A stretch of 64,000 nt of DNA from an uncultured Alloprevotella sp. (GTDB lineage: Bacteria > Bacteroidota > Bacteroidia > Bacteroidales > Bacteroidaceae). Numbering within the stretch: the first letter of the stretch is position 1; the number at the start of each line of letters is the position of its first letter. The notes below the pieces were generated by a model that saw only the letters and a list, made by a program, of their open reading frames with translations, was not told the DNA's origin and did no database searches. Position numbers and translations under genes: made by a program. Below are positions 25,811-34,075 of this stretch, piece by piece. Location of the stretch: positions 186,001 through 250,000 of the forward strand of contig CALUNU010000002.1 in the NCBI GenBank assembly GCA_944322095.1, given 5' to 3'.

Positions 25811-26187
25811 CCGCATACCTCTCTGCGTTTCGGTGTCTGCCACACTGCGGGGCCGCATGGTTCTCTGCGTTTCGGTGTCGGCCGCACTGTGGGGCCGCAT
25901 GGTTCTCTGCGCTTCGGTGTCTGCCGCACTGTAGGGCCGCATGCCTCTCCGCGCTTCGGTGCCTGTCGCACTGTGGGGCCGCATGGTTCTCTGCGCTTCG
26001 GTGTCGGCCGCACTGCGGGTTCGCATGACTTCCTGTGCTTCGTCGTCGGTCGCACTGCGGGTCCGCATATCTCCCTGCGTTTCGCTGCCGGTCGCACTGT
26101 GGGGCTGCATGCTTCCCTGCGTTTTGCTGGCGGCCGCACAGCGAGGTCCGCATATCTCTCTGCGCTTCGCTGTCGGCTGTTCCGGTG
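25808..26187. repeat. tandem array of about nine 42 bp units
   Basis: Units start with GGGCCGCAT or a variant at 25808, 25850, 25892, 25934, 25976, 26018, 26060, 26102 and 26144 (the last is 43 bp). Because 42 is divisible by three and the units lack stops, several frames stay open with 14-residue repeats (such as RPTPKRREPCGPTV), but there is no start, RBS or codon signature. Confidence 0.85.
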
Positions 26188-26211
26188 CGTAGCTGGTGAT
26201 GAGGCAGTCGG

Positions 26212-26463
26212 CCCCGCAGGGGTCGCACTACTCTATAGCCGCGGGTAAGCGCAGCGCACCCGCGGGAGGTGTGCACACACAGGATGGGCCCCAAGGGGGT
26301 CCAACCGCTGTGCGGGGTGTGGTCGCGCGCGTATCGGGCGCTTGGGGCGTCCTGTCCGTGGTGTTGTTCGACCCCTTTGGGGCCGTGAGTGTGAGGGGGA
26401 GTCTGCGGTCCGCGGGTTCGCCATGCTCACCCGCGGTTACAGATTAGTTCGGCCCCTATAGGG
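26212..26463. mobile_element. about 252 bp element with terminal inverted repeats, copy 2
   Basis: Nearly identical to 25556-25810 with a few small deletions in the interior (one CGC in the GTGCGCACGCACAGG region). Same ends, followed directly by another 42 bp array. Confidence 0.6.
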
Positions 26464-26670
26464 CCGCATGCCTCTCTGTGTTTCGCTGGCGGCCGCACTG
26501 TGGGGCCGCATACTTCTCTGTGTTTCGGTGCCGGCCGCACAGTAGGGCCGCATGGTTCTCTGCGTTTTGCTGGCGGCCGCACTGTGGGGCCGCATACCTC
26601 CCTGCGCTTCGTCGTAGGCCGCACTGCGGGTCCGCATGACTTCCTGCGCTTCGCTGTCGGCTGTCCCGGT
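26461..26670. repeat. tandem array of five 42 bp units
   Basis: Units at 26461, 26503, 26545, 26587 and 26629. Same consensus as the first array, with different unit order and point variants. Confidence 0.85.
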
Positions 26671-26695
26671 GCGTAGCTGGTGATGAGGCAGTCGG

Positions 26696-26942
26696 CCCCG
26701 CAGGGGTCGCACTACTCTATAGCCGCGGGTAAGCGCAGCGCACCCGCGGGAGGTGTGCACACACAGGATGGGCCCCAAGGGGATCCAACTGCCGTGCGGG
26801 GGGCGCGCGTGTATCGGGCGCTTGGGGCGTCTTGTCCGTGGTGTTGTTCGACCCCTTTGGGGCCGCGAGTGTGAGGGGTAGTCTGCGGTCCGCGGGTTCG
26901 CTTTGCTCACCCGCGGTTACAGATTAGTTCGGCCCCTATAGG
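26696..26942. mobile_element. about 247 bp element with terminal inverted repeats, copy 3
   Basis: Third copy; deletions around the GTGTGGTCGCGCGCG segment. The right end reads CCCCTATAGGAGGG, with three extra bases at the junction to the array. Confidence 0.6.
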
Positions 26943-26943
26943 A

Positions 26944-27190
26944 GGGCCGCATACCTCTCTGCGTTTCTCTGTCTGCCGCACTGTGGGGCCGCATGCCTCT
27001 CTGTGTTTCGGTGCCTGCTGCACTGCGAGGCCGCTGCCTCTCTGTGTTTCGCTGCCGGCTGCACTGTGAGGCTGCATGTCTTTCTGCATCTCGCTGGCCG
27101 CATGGTGGTGCTGTGTGTCTCTCTACATCTTGCTGCTGCCTGCGCGGCGGGGTCACGTGTCTCTCTTTGCATTTTGCAGGCAGCTGCTTT
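26944..27190. repeat. degenerate 42 bp tandem array
   Basis: Units at 26944 and 26986 are intact; later units (27028, about 27067 onward) drift in length and sequence (GAGGCTGCATG, GGCCGCATGG) and fade out by about 27190. This is consistent with an array decaying away from the element. Confidence 0.65.
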
Positions 27191-27703
27191 TCCGAAAAAT
27201 GATGACATACGTGCATTGTGCTTTCAGCGTTGAATGGAGTGTTTTTTGTGCCGGTTGTCGTTTGTGAGGACTTGGTCTGTTGTGTTTTGTTAAGCTTTTT
27301 CTGCAGGATGAGACTGCTGGGTGATTGGCGTTTGCCATAATCTGTCCGCCGGCATCTCCCGTTGAAGCTTCGAGGTGTCTTTTGACCTTGCGGTTGCAGG
27401 GCTTCGCAAGGGGGCGAATGCGGATATAGGTGTGTGTCGGGGCTGTCGGAGAGGTAAAACTGGGCCGTTCCGTCACCCGTCCATGGCCTTGCCTGTGCCG
27501 AAACAGGCCGTGCTGTCGGCGTTCGTGGCCGTGCTGTTGCCGATCGGTCCCATGTTTCTGCGTGGCGGAGGCCCGTGAGGGGTGCGGAGGCATGGCGACG
27601 TGTTGTGCGTGGCGTGGATCGGTGGGAGAGGTGTGGCGTGCGTTTTCATGCCACGCACGGCGGCTTGCAAGTCCGGTTCGGCTCGTTGTGGAGCCGATAA
27701 GAA
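27191..27703. other. intergenic, no gene seen
   Basis: Mixed-composition stretch between the decayed array and the terminator of the Cys/His-rich gene. Short open frames on both strands lack starts with leaders, motifs or consistent codon use. I see no structured element beyond the terminator at 27704. Confidence 0.5.
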
Positions 27704-27736
27704 ACGGCCCGGGGAGCGTTGTGCTCTCCGGGCCGT
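27704..27736 (-). terminator. terminator of the Cys/His-rich gene
   Basis: 14 bp stem ACGGCCCGGGGAGC/GCTCTCCGGGCCGT (one GT pair), loop of 5 nt, followed on the minus strand by TTTCTTATC. Confidence 0.7.
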
Positions 27737-27763
27737 CGGTATGGGCGTGCCGTCGCTGGGGCT

Positions 27764-28036
27764 TCAGCGGCAGCAGCCGCGGTGGTGTCCGCGGTGATGC
27801 TTGGCGTGGTGGCGGTGGCACGGGCGGCATTCGTCGTCGCAGTCGTGTCCGCGACGGTGGCACGGGCGGCATTCGGTGCAGCCGTCGGTGCAGCGGCCGT
27901 TGCATTCGTCGCATTTGCAGTCCTTACACGGGCATTCCGTCTTGGGGCGGTCTGCATTGTCGGCTTCGGCCGCGGGCCGTGCTCCCATGCCGAGGCAGAG
28001 GGTGGCGGCCATGGCCAATGTCAGAAGTTTCTTCAT
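27764..28036 (-). CDS. small exported Cys/His-rich, probably metal-binding protein
   Basis: 90 aa; signal peptide MKKLLTLAMAATLCLGMGARPAAEA. The rest is packed with Cys and His: ECPCKDCKCDECNGRC, ECRPCHRRGHDCDDECRPC, then HRHHAKHHRGHHRGCCR. CxxC and CxC spacings plus a His-rich tail suggest binding of Zn, Cu, Ni or Fe in the envelope, as storage, chaperone or sensor; which metal is not inferable. It has its own terminator (27704) and a hairpin-type promoter repeat upstream (28100). No family name recognised. Confidence 0.8.
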   Translation of the reverse strand: MKKLLTLAMAATLCLGMGARPAAEADNADRPKTECPCKDCKCDECNGRCTDGCTECRPCHRRGHDCDDECRPCHRHHAKHHRGHHRGCCR

Positions 28037-28099
28037 GTGTCGCGTTTTAGGGATGTGGAAATGTTCAGTGGGTACAGGCGTACAACATGCCTGTGCCGG

Positions 28100-28265
28100 C
28101 AAAGATAGTGCAAATGAGCGGAAAGAAACAGGAAAGCGCGCAGCGATTTTCTGTTTCTTTCCCGAGTGCAGCCTTATCTTATGAAAAGATAGTGCAAATG
28201 AGCGGAAAGAAACAGGAAAGCGCGCAGCGATTTTCTGTTTCTTTCCCGAGTGCAGCCTTATCATA
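28100..28265 (-). promoter_or_regulatory. two tandem hairpin repeat units with promoter for the Cys/His-rich gene
   Basis: Reading toward the gene, each unit runs GGCTGCACTCGGG, AAAGAAACAG, a loop, CTGTTTCTTT, CGCTCATTTGCAC, TATCTTTT/TATCTTTG. The gene-proximal -7 is TATCTTTG at 28100-28107, with CTG 21 nt upstream as a weak -33. The second unit repeats almost exactly 90 bp away. Confidence 0.7.
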
Positions 28266-28508
28266 AGGCAAAGATTGTGTTTTTTACGGCGATGGGGTGC
28301 AAACGGGAGGCAAAGAGGGAGGGGCGCGGCAAAATCAGCCTTTTCCCTTCGCCCGTTGCCCCGTGTGGCAGGCCCGGCCGGCTTTTTCCGCGGCTTGTGC
28401 CGCGTATGTTCCCGAGGGTGGGCGACATGCTCCGTATTCTTTGCACTGTGTCTGCGGCGATTTGTGAAGAAACAGCACACCGCGAGTGCGATTGTGCCGT
28501 TTTTTTCA

Positions 28509-28516
28509 TACCTTTG
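28509..28516 (+). promoter_or_regulatory. -7 element TACCTTTG for the decarboxylase operon
   Basis: TACCTTTG about 97 nt before the mmdA ATG; no clear -33. The 240 bp between this and the repeat pair at 28265 shows nothing recognisable. Confidence 0.5.
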
Positions 28517-28613
28517 CCGTTGTAAATGCGCGCGCGGTGCGGGCTTCCACGGCATCGGCCGGCGCCTGCGAACCACGCTGCGGAGATGAAAACCTCAACA
28601 AACATTATAAGCA

Positions 28614-30167
28614 ATGAGCGAACAACTGAAAAAAATCAAGCAACTCGTCGAGCTGCGCGCCAAAGCACGTCTGGGCGGCGGCGAAAAGGCCATTGAAAAA
28701 CAGCATGCCAAGGGGAAACTCACGGCACGCGAGCGCATAGACCTGCTCCTGGACAAGGGCAGCTTCGAAGAGATGGATATGTTCAAGCTTCACCGTTGCC
28801 ACAACTTCGGCATGGAGAAAAAGCACTTCCTGGGCGATGGCGTAGTGGCCGGCAGCGGCACAATCAACGGCCGCTTGGTCTACGTCTTTGCGCAGGACTT
28901 CACCGTCAACGGCGGTTCGCTGTCGGAGACGATGGCCGAGAAGATCTGCAAGGTGATGGACCAGTCGCTGAAGATGGGAGCCCCCTGTATCGGCCTGAAC
29001 GACTCGGGCGGAGCGCGCATCCAGGAGGGCATCAATGCCCTGGCCGGCTTCGGCAACATCTTCCAGCGTAACATCGAGGCCAGCGGCGTCGTGCCCCAGA
29101 TTTCGGGCATCTGCGGCCCGTGTGCCGGCGGTGCTGTCTACTCGCCCGCCCTCACCGACTTCGTCGTCATGCTCGAAGGCGTGAGCTACATGTTCCTCAC
29201 GGGCCCGAAAGTGGTGAAGACCGTGACGGGCGAGGACGTCACGCAGGAAGAACTCGGCGGCGCTGGCGTCCACTCTTCCAAGAGTGGCGTTTGCCACTTC
29301 ACGGCCAAGACGGAAGAAGAGTTTGCCGCGCTCATCCGCCGCCTGCTCGAATACATCCCCCAGAACAACATGGAGCGTGCCCCGCGCAAGGAATGCACCG
29401 ACCCCATCGACCGCAAGGAAGACGCGCTGAACGAAATCATCCCCGACAACCCCAACATGGCCTACGACATGTACAAGGTCATCGGAGCCATCGTCGACGA
29501 CGGAGAGTTCCTCGAAGTGCAGCGCAACTTCGCCCGCAACATCATCATAGGCTTTGCCCGCTTCAACGGCCAGAGCGTGGGCGTCGTGGCCAACCAGCCC
29601 AGCGTCTATGCCGGCGTGCTCGACTGCAACGCATCGCGCAAGGCAGCCCGCTTCGTGCGCTTCTGCGACGCTTTCAACATCCCCATCGTGTCGCTCGTCG
29701 ACGTGCCGGGCTTCCTCCCCGGAACGGGTCAGGAGTATAACGCCGTCATCGACCACGGAGCAAAACTGCTCTACGCCTACGGCGAGGCCACCGTACCCAA
29801 AGTGACCGTGACGCTGCGCAAGAGCTACGGCGGTTCGCACATCGTGATGGGCTGCAAGCAGCTCCGGGCCGACCTCAACTATGCCTGGCCCTCGGCCGAA
29901 ATCGCCGTGATGGGCGCCAGCGGCGCCGTGGCCATCCTGAACGGCAAGGAAGCCAAGGAGCAGGACGATCCCAAGGCCTTCCTCGCGCAGAAGGAGAAGG
30001 AATACAACGACCTCTTCACCAATCCTTACAAGGCGGCCGAGTATGGCTACGTCGACGACGTCATCGAGCCGCGCAACACGCGCTTCCGCATCTGCCGTGC
30101 CCTGGCTCAGCTCGAAAACAAGCGCGAGCAGCGCCCCGTGAAGAAGCACGGCAACATTCCCTTGTAA
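28614..30167 (+). CDS. mmdA: methylmalonyl-CoA decarboxylase / acyl-CoA carboxylase carboxyltransferase subunit
   Basis: 517 aa crotonase-fold carboxyltransferase. Typical segments: [36 protein letters not shown] (first acyl-CoA oxyanion region), [36 protein letters not shown] and [16 protein letters not shown] (second oxyanion region). It moves carboxyl between (S)-methylmalonyl-CoA and biotin on the carrier encoded two genes downstream. In Bacteroidetes it acts in the succinate-to-propionate pathway with a Na+-pumping beta subunit, or as propionyl-CoA carboxylase with a biotin carboxylase; neither partner is adjacent here. Confidence 0.93.
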   Translation: MSEQLKKIKQLVELRAKARLGGGEKAIEKQHAKGKLTARERIDLLLDKGSFEEMDMFKLHRCHNFGMEKKHFLGDGVVAGSGTINGRLVYVFAQDFTVNGGSLSETMAEKICKVMDQSLKMGAPCIGLNDSGGARIQEGINALAGFGNIFQRNIEASGVVPQISGICGPCAGGAVYSPALTDFVVMLEGVSYMFLTGPKVVKTVTGEDVTQEELGGAGVHSSKSGVCHFTAKTEEEFAALIRRLLEYIPQNNMERAPRKECTDPIDRKEDALNEIIPDNPNMAYDMYKVIGAIVDDGEFLEVQRNFARNIIIGFARFNGQSVGVVANQPSVYAGVLDCNASRKAARFVRFCDAFNIPIVSLVDVPGFLPGTGQEYNAVIDHGAKLLYAYGEATVPKVTVTLRKSYGGSHIVMGCKQLRADLNYAWPSAEIAVMGASGAVAILNGKEAKEQDDPKAFLAQKEKEYNDLFTNPYKAAEYGYVDDVIEPRNTRFRICRALAQLENKREQRPVKKHGNIPL

Positions 30168-30200
30168 TGAACTCACAGGTGAACCAAACGAAATAATCGC

Positions 30201-30470
30201 ATGAAGACTTTCAAATATCACATCGACGGGCGGGAAATATGCGTGCGCCTGGACGAAAAGCAGGGCACCGTGGCCGACTTCCTGCTGGACGGCCGCCATC
30301 CTGCCGTGCCCGAGGCAGACATGCCTGTCTATGCGGCGGTCATCGCCCTGGCCCTCATCGAGCACGAGGTGGAAATCGTCCATGACGAAGAGTCGGGCGT
30401 GATCACGCTGGCCCAGACGCCGACGCGCTGGAACAACCTGGCCTCGCTCGTGGCCCGCATGGGGAAATAA
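30201..30470 (+). CDS. small conserved protein of the decarboxylase operon
   Basis: 89 aa, soluble, no signal peptide or membrane helix. Sequence MKTFKYHIDGREICVRLDEKQ..., with a helical middle (PVYAAVIALALIEHEVEIV) and an Asp/Glu-rich strand. It occupies the slot between carboxyltransferase and biotin carrier where OadG-type membrane subunits occur in other phyla, but it lacks their N-terminal helix and cannot be called OadG. Gaps of 33 and 45 bp indicate co-transcription. Confidence 0.75.
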   Translation: MKTFKYHIDGREICVRLDEKQGTVADFLLDGRHPAVPEADMPVYAAVIALALIEHEVEIVHDEESGVITLAQTPTRWNNLASLVARMGK

Positions 30471-30515
30471 AACAACAATCAGACACGTTTTAAAACAACC
30501 AAACAACGACAAACG

Positions 30516-30974
30516 ATGAAGCAATATAAGTATAAGGTCAACGAGGCCGAGTATGACGTGACGATCAAGAGCATCGTCGGCAACAAGGCCCAGGTCGAAG
30601 TGAACGGCATACCCTTCGAGGTCGACATGCAGGGTTCCTCGCTCGTCGAGGAGAACCTGCCGACGGTGGCTGCCACCGACGCGGCAGCTCCTGCCGCCGC
30701 TCCTGCCGCCCCTGCCGCTGAGGCAGCTCCCGCAGCGCCTGCCGCCGCAGGTCCCGGCGCGGGTGCACCCGTCAAGGCGCCGCTGCCCGGCGTTGTAACG
30801 GCCATTCCCGTCAAGGTGGGCCAGGCCGTGAAGAAGGGCGACACCGTCCTCGTGCTCGAAGCCATGAAGATGGAGAATAACATCACGGCCGAGGCCGACG
30901 GAACGGTGACGGGCGTTTGCGTGGCTCCCGGCGACAGCGTGATGGAAGGCACCGTGCTGCTGACCATCGGCTGA
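30516..30974 (+). CDS. biotin carboxyl carrier protein
   Basis: 152 aa: an N-terminal strand-rich segment (about 1-45), an Ala/Pro-rich flexible linker (about 50-85), then the biotinyl domain with VLEAMKMENNITAEADGTV; K118 in EAMKMEN is the biotinylation site. Serves as the swinging arm for the carboxyltransferase at 28614. Third gene of the operon, followed at once by a terminator rather than the expected decarboxylase beta-subunit gene. Confidence 0.93.
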   Translation: MKQYKYKVNEAEYDVTIKSIVGNKAQVEVNGIPFEVDMQGSSLVEENLPTVAATDAAAPAAAPAAPAAEAAPAAPAAAGPGAGAPVKAPLPGVVTAIPVKVGQAVKKGDTVLVLEAMKMENNITAEADGTVTGVCVAPGDSVMEGTVLLTIG

Positions 30975-30999
30975 TGGAGCTGCTGATAAGCTGAACATC

Positions 31000-31041
31000 G
31001 AGCCCGGTGCGGGGAGCTGTTTCCCCTGGCCGGGCTCTTTT
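31000..31041 (+). terminator. terminator of the decarboxylase operon
   Basis: GAGCCCGG ... CCGGGCTC with an inner GGGG/CCCC pairing, followed by TTTTA. Ends the operon 26 nt after the biotin carrier stop. Confidence 0.75.
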
Positions 31042-31066
31042 ATGAACGTAAACAGGAATTTAAGAG

Positions 31067-32239
31067 ATGAAAACTGAGAGCAACCTGCCGGCCGGCGAGG
31101 CCGGACGCTTGCAGAGCGACGTCATCACGCGGCTGCGTTTCCCCCTGGCTGTGGCCGTCGTCTTCATTCACAGCTTCGGGGTGCCCAAGGAAATCGACTG
31201 GGCCGTCGTATGGGGCGGGCCGTTCACGGGGATGGACTTTTATCAGCTGGTGCGTACGTTCTTCTCCTACGTTGCGCCGACGCTGGCTGTCCCCCTGTTT
31301 TTCTTTTTCTCGGGTTTTCTGTTCTTTCGTAGGGTGGAACGGTGGAGTGCGTCCGTATGGTTCGGAAAGCTGAAGAAACGTTTCCGCTCGCTGCTCGTGC
31401 CATACGTCCTGTGGAATCTGCTTTCGCTCGCGGGCTATTGGGCCATCCATTTCCTGCCGGGCCGCCCGTGGTACGAGTGGCCGCAGAGCCTGGCCGACTG
31501 TTTTGCCGACCGGGGCGGCTGGCATATTTTCTGGAACTCGCACGACATTGGCCGCGACAGCATCAACTGGCTCGGCCTGACCGTCTGGCATCCCACGGCG
31601 CCCATCGACGTGCCGTTGTGGTTCGTGCGCGACCTGATGGTCATGGTGCTGCTCGCGCCCGTCGTCCATTTTCTGCTCAGGCGCCTCGGCGGCTGGTTGC
31701 CGCTGCTCTTGGGAGCGTTTTATGTGATGGTGCTGTGGCCGCCCGTCGAGGGACTGTCGCTCAGCGCCGTGTTCTTTTTTACGACGGGTGCGTGGATGGC
31801 GCTCGGCGGGCGCAACTTCGTGGTCGAGGCGGGCCGTATGCGCACGCTTTCCTACGTGCTCACGCCCTTGCTGCTCGCCTCGCTCATGGCTTTGCAGGGA
31901 GCCACCATCCGTCTCGGTTCGCTGCTCACGCCGCTCTACGTCATCTGCGGCTGCTGCGCACTGGTGAACGTGGCCGCCGCCTCGGTGCGTCGCTTTCCGC
32001 ACCTCGTGCCGCGCGTGTGCAGCGAGAGCAGTTTCTTCATCTATGCCGCCCACACGCTCCTGCTGCTCAAGCTGATGGGCGCCTTGGCGGCCCGCCTTTT
32101 CCCGGGTGAGGCCCCCGCGCTCTATCTGTTGCGCTATTTTGCCACGCCCCTGCTCACGGTGGCCGTCTGCGTGGGCGTCTATGCCCTGCTGCGCGCCGTG
32201 GCTCCGCGCCTGCTCAGCCTTTTTACGGGCGACCGCTGA
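31067..32239 (+). CDS. acyltransferase-3 family membrane protein
   Basis: 390 aa with about ten hydrophobic helices. Acyltransferase-3 features: RLRFPLAVAVVFIHSFG (family His), LAVPLFFFFSGFLFFRRVERW, LLVPYVLWNLL and VPLWFVRDLMVMVLLAPVVHFLL. These enzymes acylate (often acetylate) sugars of surface polysaccharides from a cytosolic donor. No polysaccharide cluster neighbours it, so the target is unknown. Begins 26 nt after the terminator of the previous operon; converges on the GHL10 gene. Confidence 0.88.
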   Translation: MKTESNLPAGEAGRLQSDVITRLRFPLAVAVVFIHSFGVPKEIDWAVVWGGPFTGMDFYQLVRTFFSYVAPTLAVPLFFFFSGFLFFRRVERWSASVWFGKLKKRFRSLLVPYVLWNLLSLAGYWAIHFLPGRPWYEWPQSLADCFADRGGWHIFWNSHDIGRDSINWLGLTVWHPTAPIDVPLWFVRDLMVMVLLAPVVHFLLRRLGGWLPLLLGAFYVMVLWPPVEGLSLSAVFFFTTGAWMALGGRNFVVEAGRMRTLSYVLTPLLLASLMALQGATIRLGSLLTPLYVICGCCALVNVAAASVRRFPHLVPRVCSESSFFIYAAHTLLLLKLMGALAARLFPGEAPALYLLRYFATPLLTVAVCVGVYALLRAVAPRLLSLFTGDR

Positions 32240-32262
32240 GGTGCTGCGACTTCGGCTCGTTG

Positions 32263-32313
32263 AAAACGCCATCCGCCCTGCGACTTACGGACGTCGCGGG
32301 GCGGGTGGCGTTT
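32263..32313. terminator. bidirectional terminator
   Basis: AAAACGCCATCCGCCC...GGGCGGGTGGCGTTTC between the convergent genes ending at 32239 (+) and 32339 (-). Long stem with one mismatch. Confidence 0.7.
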
Positions 32314-32338
32314 CTTTGTGAACGGGCGGCAGCTTGTC

Positions 32339-34075
32339 TCAGTGTGTGCCGTTGCCGGCGAAAGGGAACCCCGTGCCGAAGCGTGCCACTTTGTGCGAGA
32401 TGCCTTTGCGGTCGAGCGTGCGCACTTCGTAGTAGCCCGGGGCCAGCTCGGGCAGGGCGACGAGCGTGTCGTAGCGGAACGTGCAGAGAGCCCGGCCCGC
32501 GATGTCGGTGATGAGGGCATATTCCGCATCAGCGTCGGGCAGGCAGAGGCGTCCGTTGTCCACCATGGTCACGGGCGTTTCGGGTGGCGTGGCAGCATAG
32601 AGGGAAGCCGTGGCCGGCCGGCTTTCGTTGCCGAAGCGGTCGACGGCCGTCACGGCGTAGCGGGCATGGCGCCCGGGCGGCAGGGGCACGAAGCTCCACG
32701 CCGTGTCTGTCAGCGCGCGTGCCAGCAGGCGGGCCCCCTCGGGGAAGCGGCCGTCGGCGGGCAGGCGATAGACGTTGTAGCTGAGGCCGCTGCCCGGCGT
32801 CGGGTCGGTGGCCCGGGGCCATGCGAGGTGCAGCGCATGCCCCTCGGCCCGCAGGGAGAGCCCGGCCATGACGGGCGCCACGCTGTCGGCCCACGTCATG
32901 GGCGGCTGAAGGGCCGGCTGCCGGTAGAAGTCGTTGGCCAGAAAGCCGTAGATGCCCTTCACGTTGTCGAGCACGAAGCGGGCACGGAAGTGGGCCTGCC
33001 CCGCCGAGCCGATGCGGCGCAGAAAGTTCATCTCGCGGCGCAGCGTCAGCAGCGGCCAGTCCTTCTGCCCGGGGGCGAGCATGTAGGTGCCCAGGCCCGG
33101 CACGACGGGGCGCCCGCCGGCAGCCTCCTGCCAGTCGAGGGCGAAGGGGTAGAAGTGGTTGCCGCGGAAGTACATCATGGGGAAGAGCATGTCCATCAGC
33201 CCCTCTTGCAGCCATGCCTGGGCGTCTTGGAACACGGCGTCGCGCGCATTCCAGCCATAGGACGGATAGCGCGGCAGGTCGGAGTGTTTTCCCACGGGCG
33301 AGCAGCTCAGCTTTACCCATGGTTTCAGACGTCTCACGCTGTCGTGCACGGCCCTCACCGTGCGCGTCACGTTGGCGCGCCGCCAGTCGGCCCGGGGCGT
33401 TCCGTGGCCGTAGCGCCGATAGGTTGCGCGGTCGTCGAAGGCAATTTCCTTTTCGGGATAGCGAATGTAGTCGAGATGGATGCCGTCCACGTCGTAGTGT
33501 CGGACGATTTCGGCGCAAAGCCCTGCTATGTAGGCCGCAGTCCCCGGTGCGCCGGGGTCCATCATCCATTGGTCGCCGCATCGTCGGCACAGCTCCGGCC
33601 GGCGTCGCGGCAGGGCCTTCGCTCCCAGGCGCCGGGCGGCCGCCACCTTGCCCGCGGGATAGGCCACCACCCATGCGTGCAGCTCCATGCCGCGGCGGTG
33701 GGCCTCAGTTATGGCAAAAGCCAGCGGGTCGTAGGGCGGCGCCACGCCCGGCCGTCCGCTGAACGCCTCGTCCCACGGCTCTATGGCCGAGGGATAGGCC
33801 GTCGTGGCCCTGATGCGCGTCTGGAAGAGCACGGTGTTGAACCCCGCCCGGCTCAGGGCGTCGAGCTGGCGGCAGAGCTCCTGCTGCTGGCGTTCGGCTC
33901 CGGCCTCGGTCGTGGCGGGTTGCGAGGGCCAGTCGAGCCCGCCAATCGTCGTGAGCCACACGGCCCTCACCTCATGATGGGGCGAGGCAGGCGTTTGCGC
34001 CACGGCCCAGGCAGCAGTCAGGCACGCCGTGAGCACGAGCAGGCCCGCGGCCCGCAAAAAGCGTCGGTACGTCAT
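32339..34075 (-). CDS. GHL10 family (glycosyl-hydrolase-like 10, DUF187) exported protein
   Basis: 578 aa; signal peptide to about residue 26 (AAWAVAQ). GHL10 barrel (about 34-390): VRAVWLTTIGGLDWPSQPA, RAGFNTVLFQTRIRATTAYPS, MELHAWVVAYPAG, the conserved YDVDGIHLDYIRYPEKEIAFDD and YPSYGWNARDAVFQDAQAWLQ. A fibronectin-III-like domain follows (about 400-495), then a short beta-rich tail. Presumed carbohydrate-active, possibly on peptidoglycan or glycans; substrate unknown. Its ATG overlaps the stop of the upstream TPR gene by 4 bp, so the two are translationally coupled. Confidence 0.85.
   Translation of the reverse strand: MTYRRFLRAAGLLVLTACLTAAWAVAQTPASPHHEVRAVWLTTIGGLDWPSQPATTEAGAERQQQELCRQLDALSRAGFNTVLFQTRIRATTAYPSAIEPWDEAFSGRPGVAPPYDPLAFAITEAHRRGMELHAWVVAYPAGKVAAARRLGAKALPRRRPELCRRCGDQWMMDPGAPGTAAYIAGLCAEIVRHYDVDGIHLDYIRYPEKEIAFDDRATYRRYGHGTPRADWRRANVTRTVRAVHDSVRRLKPWVKLSCSPVGKHSDLPRYPSYGWNARDAVFQDAQAWLQEGLMDMLFPMMYFRGNHFYPFALDWQEAAGGRPVVPGLGTYMLAPGQKDWPLLTLRREMNFLRRIGSAGQAHFRARFVLDNVKGIYGFLANDFYRQPALQPPMTWADSVAPVMAGLSLRAEGHALHLAWPRATDPTPGSGLSYNVYRLPADGRFPEGARLLARALTDTAWSFVPLPPGRHARYAVTAVDRFGNESRPATASLYAATPPETPVTMVDNGRLCLPDADAEYALITDIAGRALCTFRYDTLVALPELAPGYYEVRTLDRKGISHKVARFGTGFPFAGNGTH

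Noticed and set aside
25774..26294. Repeat protein with 14-residue units on the minus strand
   Set aside because: Frames are open only because the unit length is divisible by three and stop-free. Three frames are equally open, the last units change length, and no start or leader is present.
25808..26670. CRISPR array
   Set aside because: The 42 bp units are contiguous with no unique spacers, and units vary internally. There are no cas genes.
30201..30470. OadG-type gamma subunit
   Set aside because: Position suggests it, but no N-terminal membrane helix is present.
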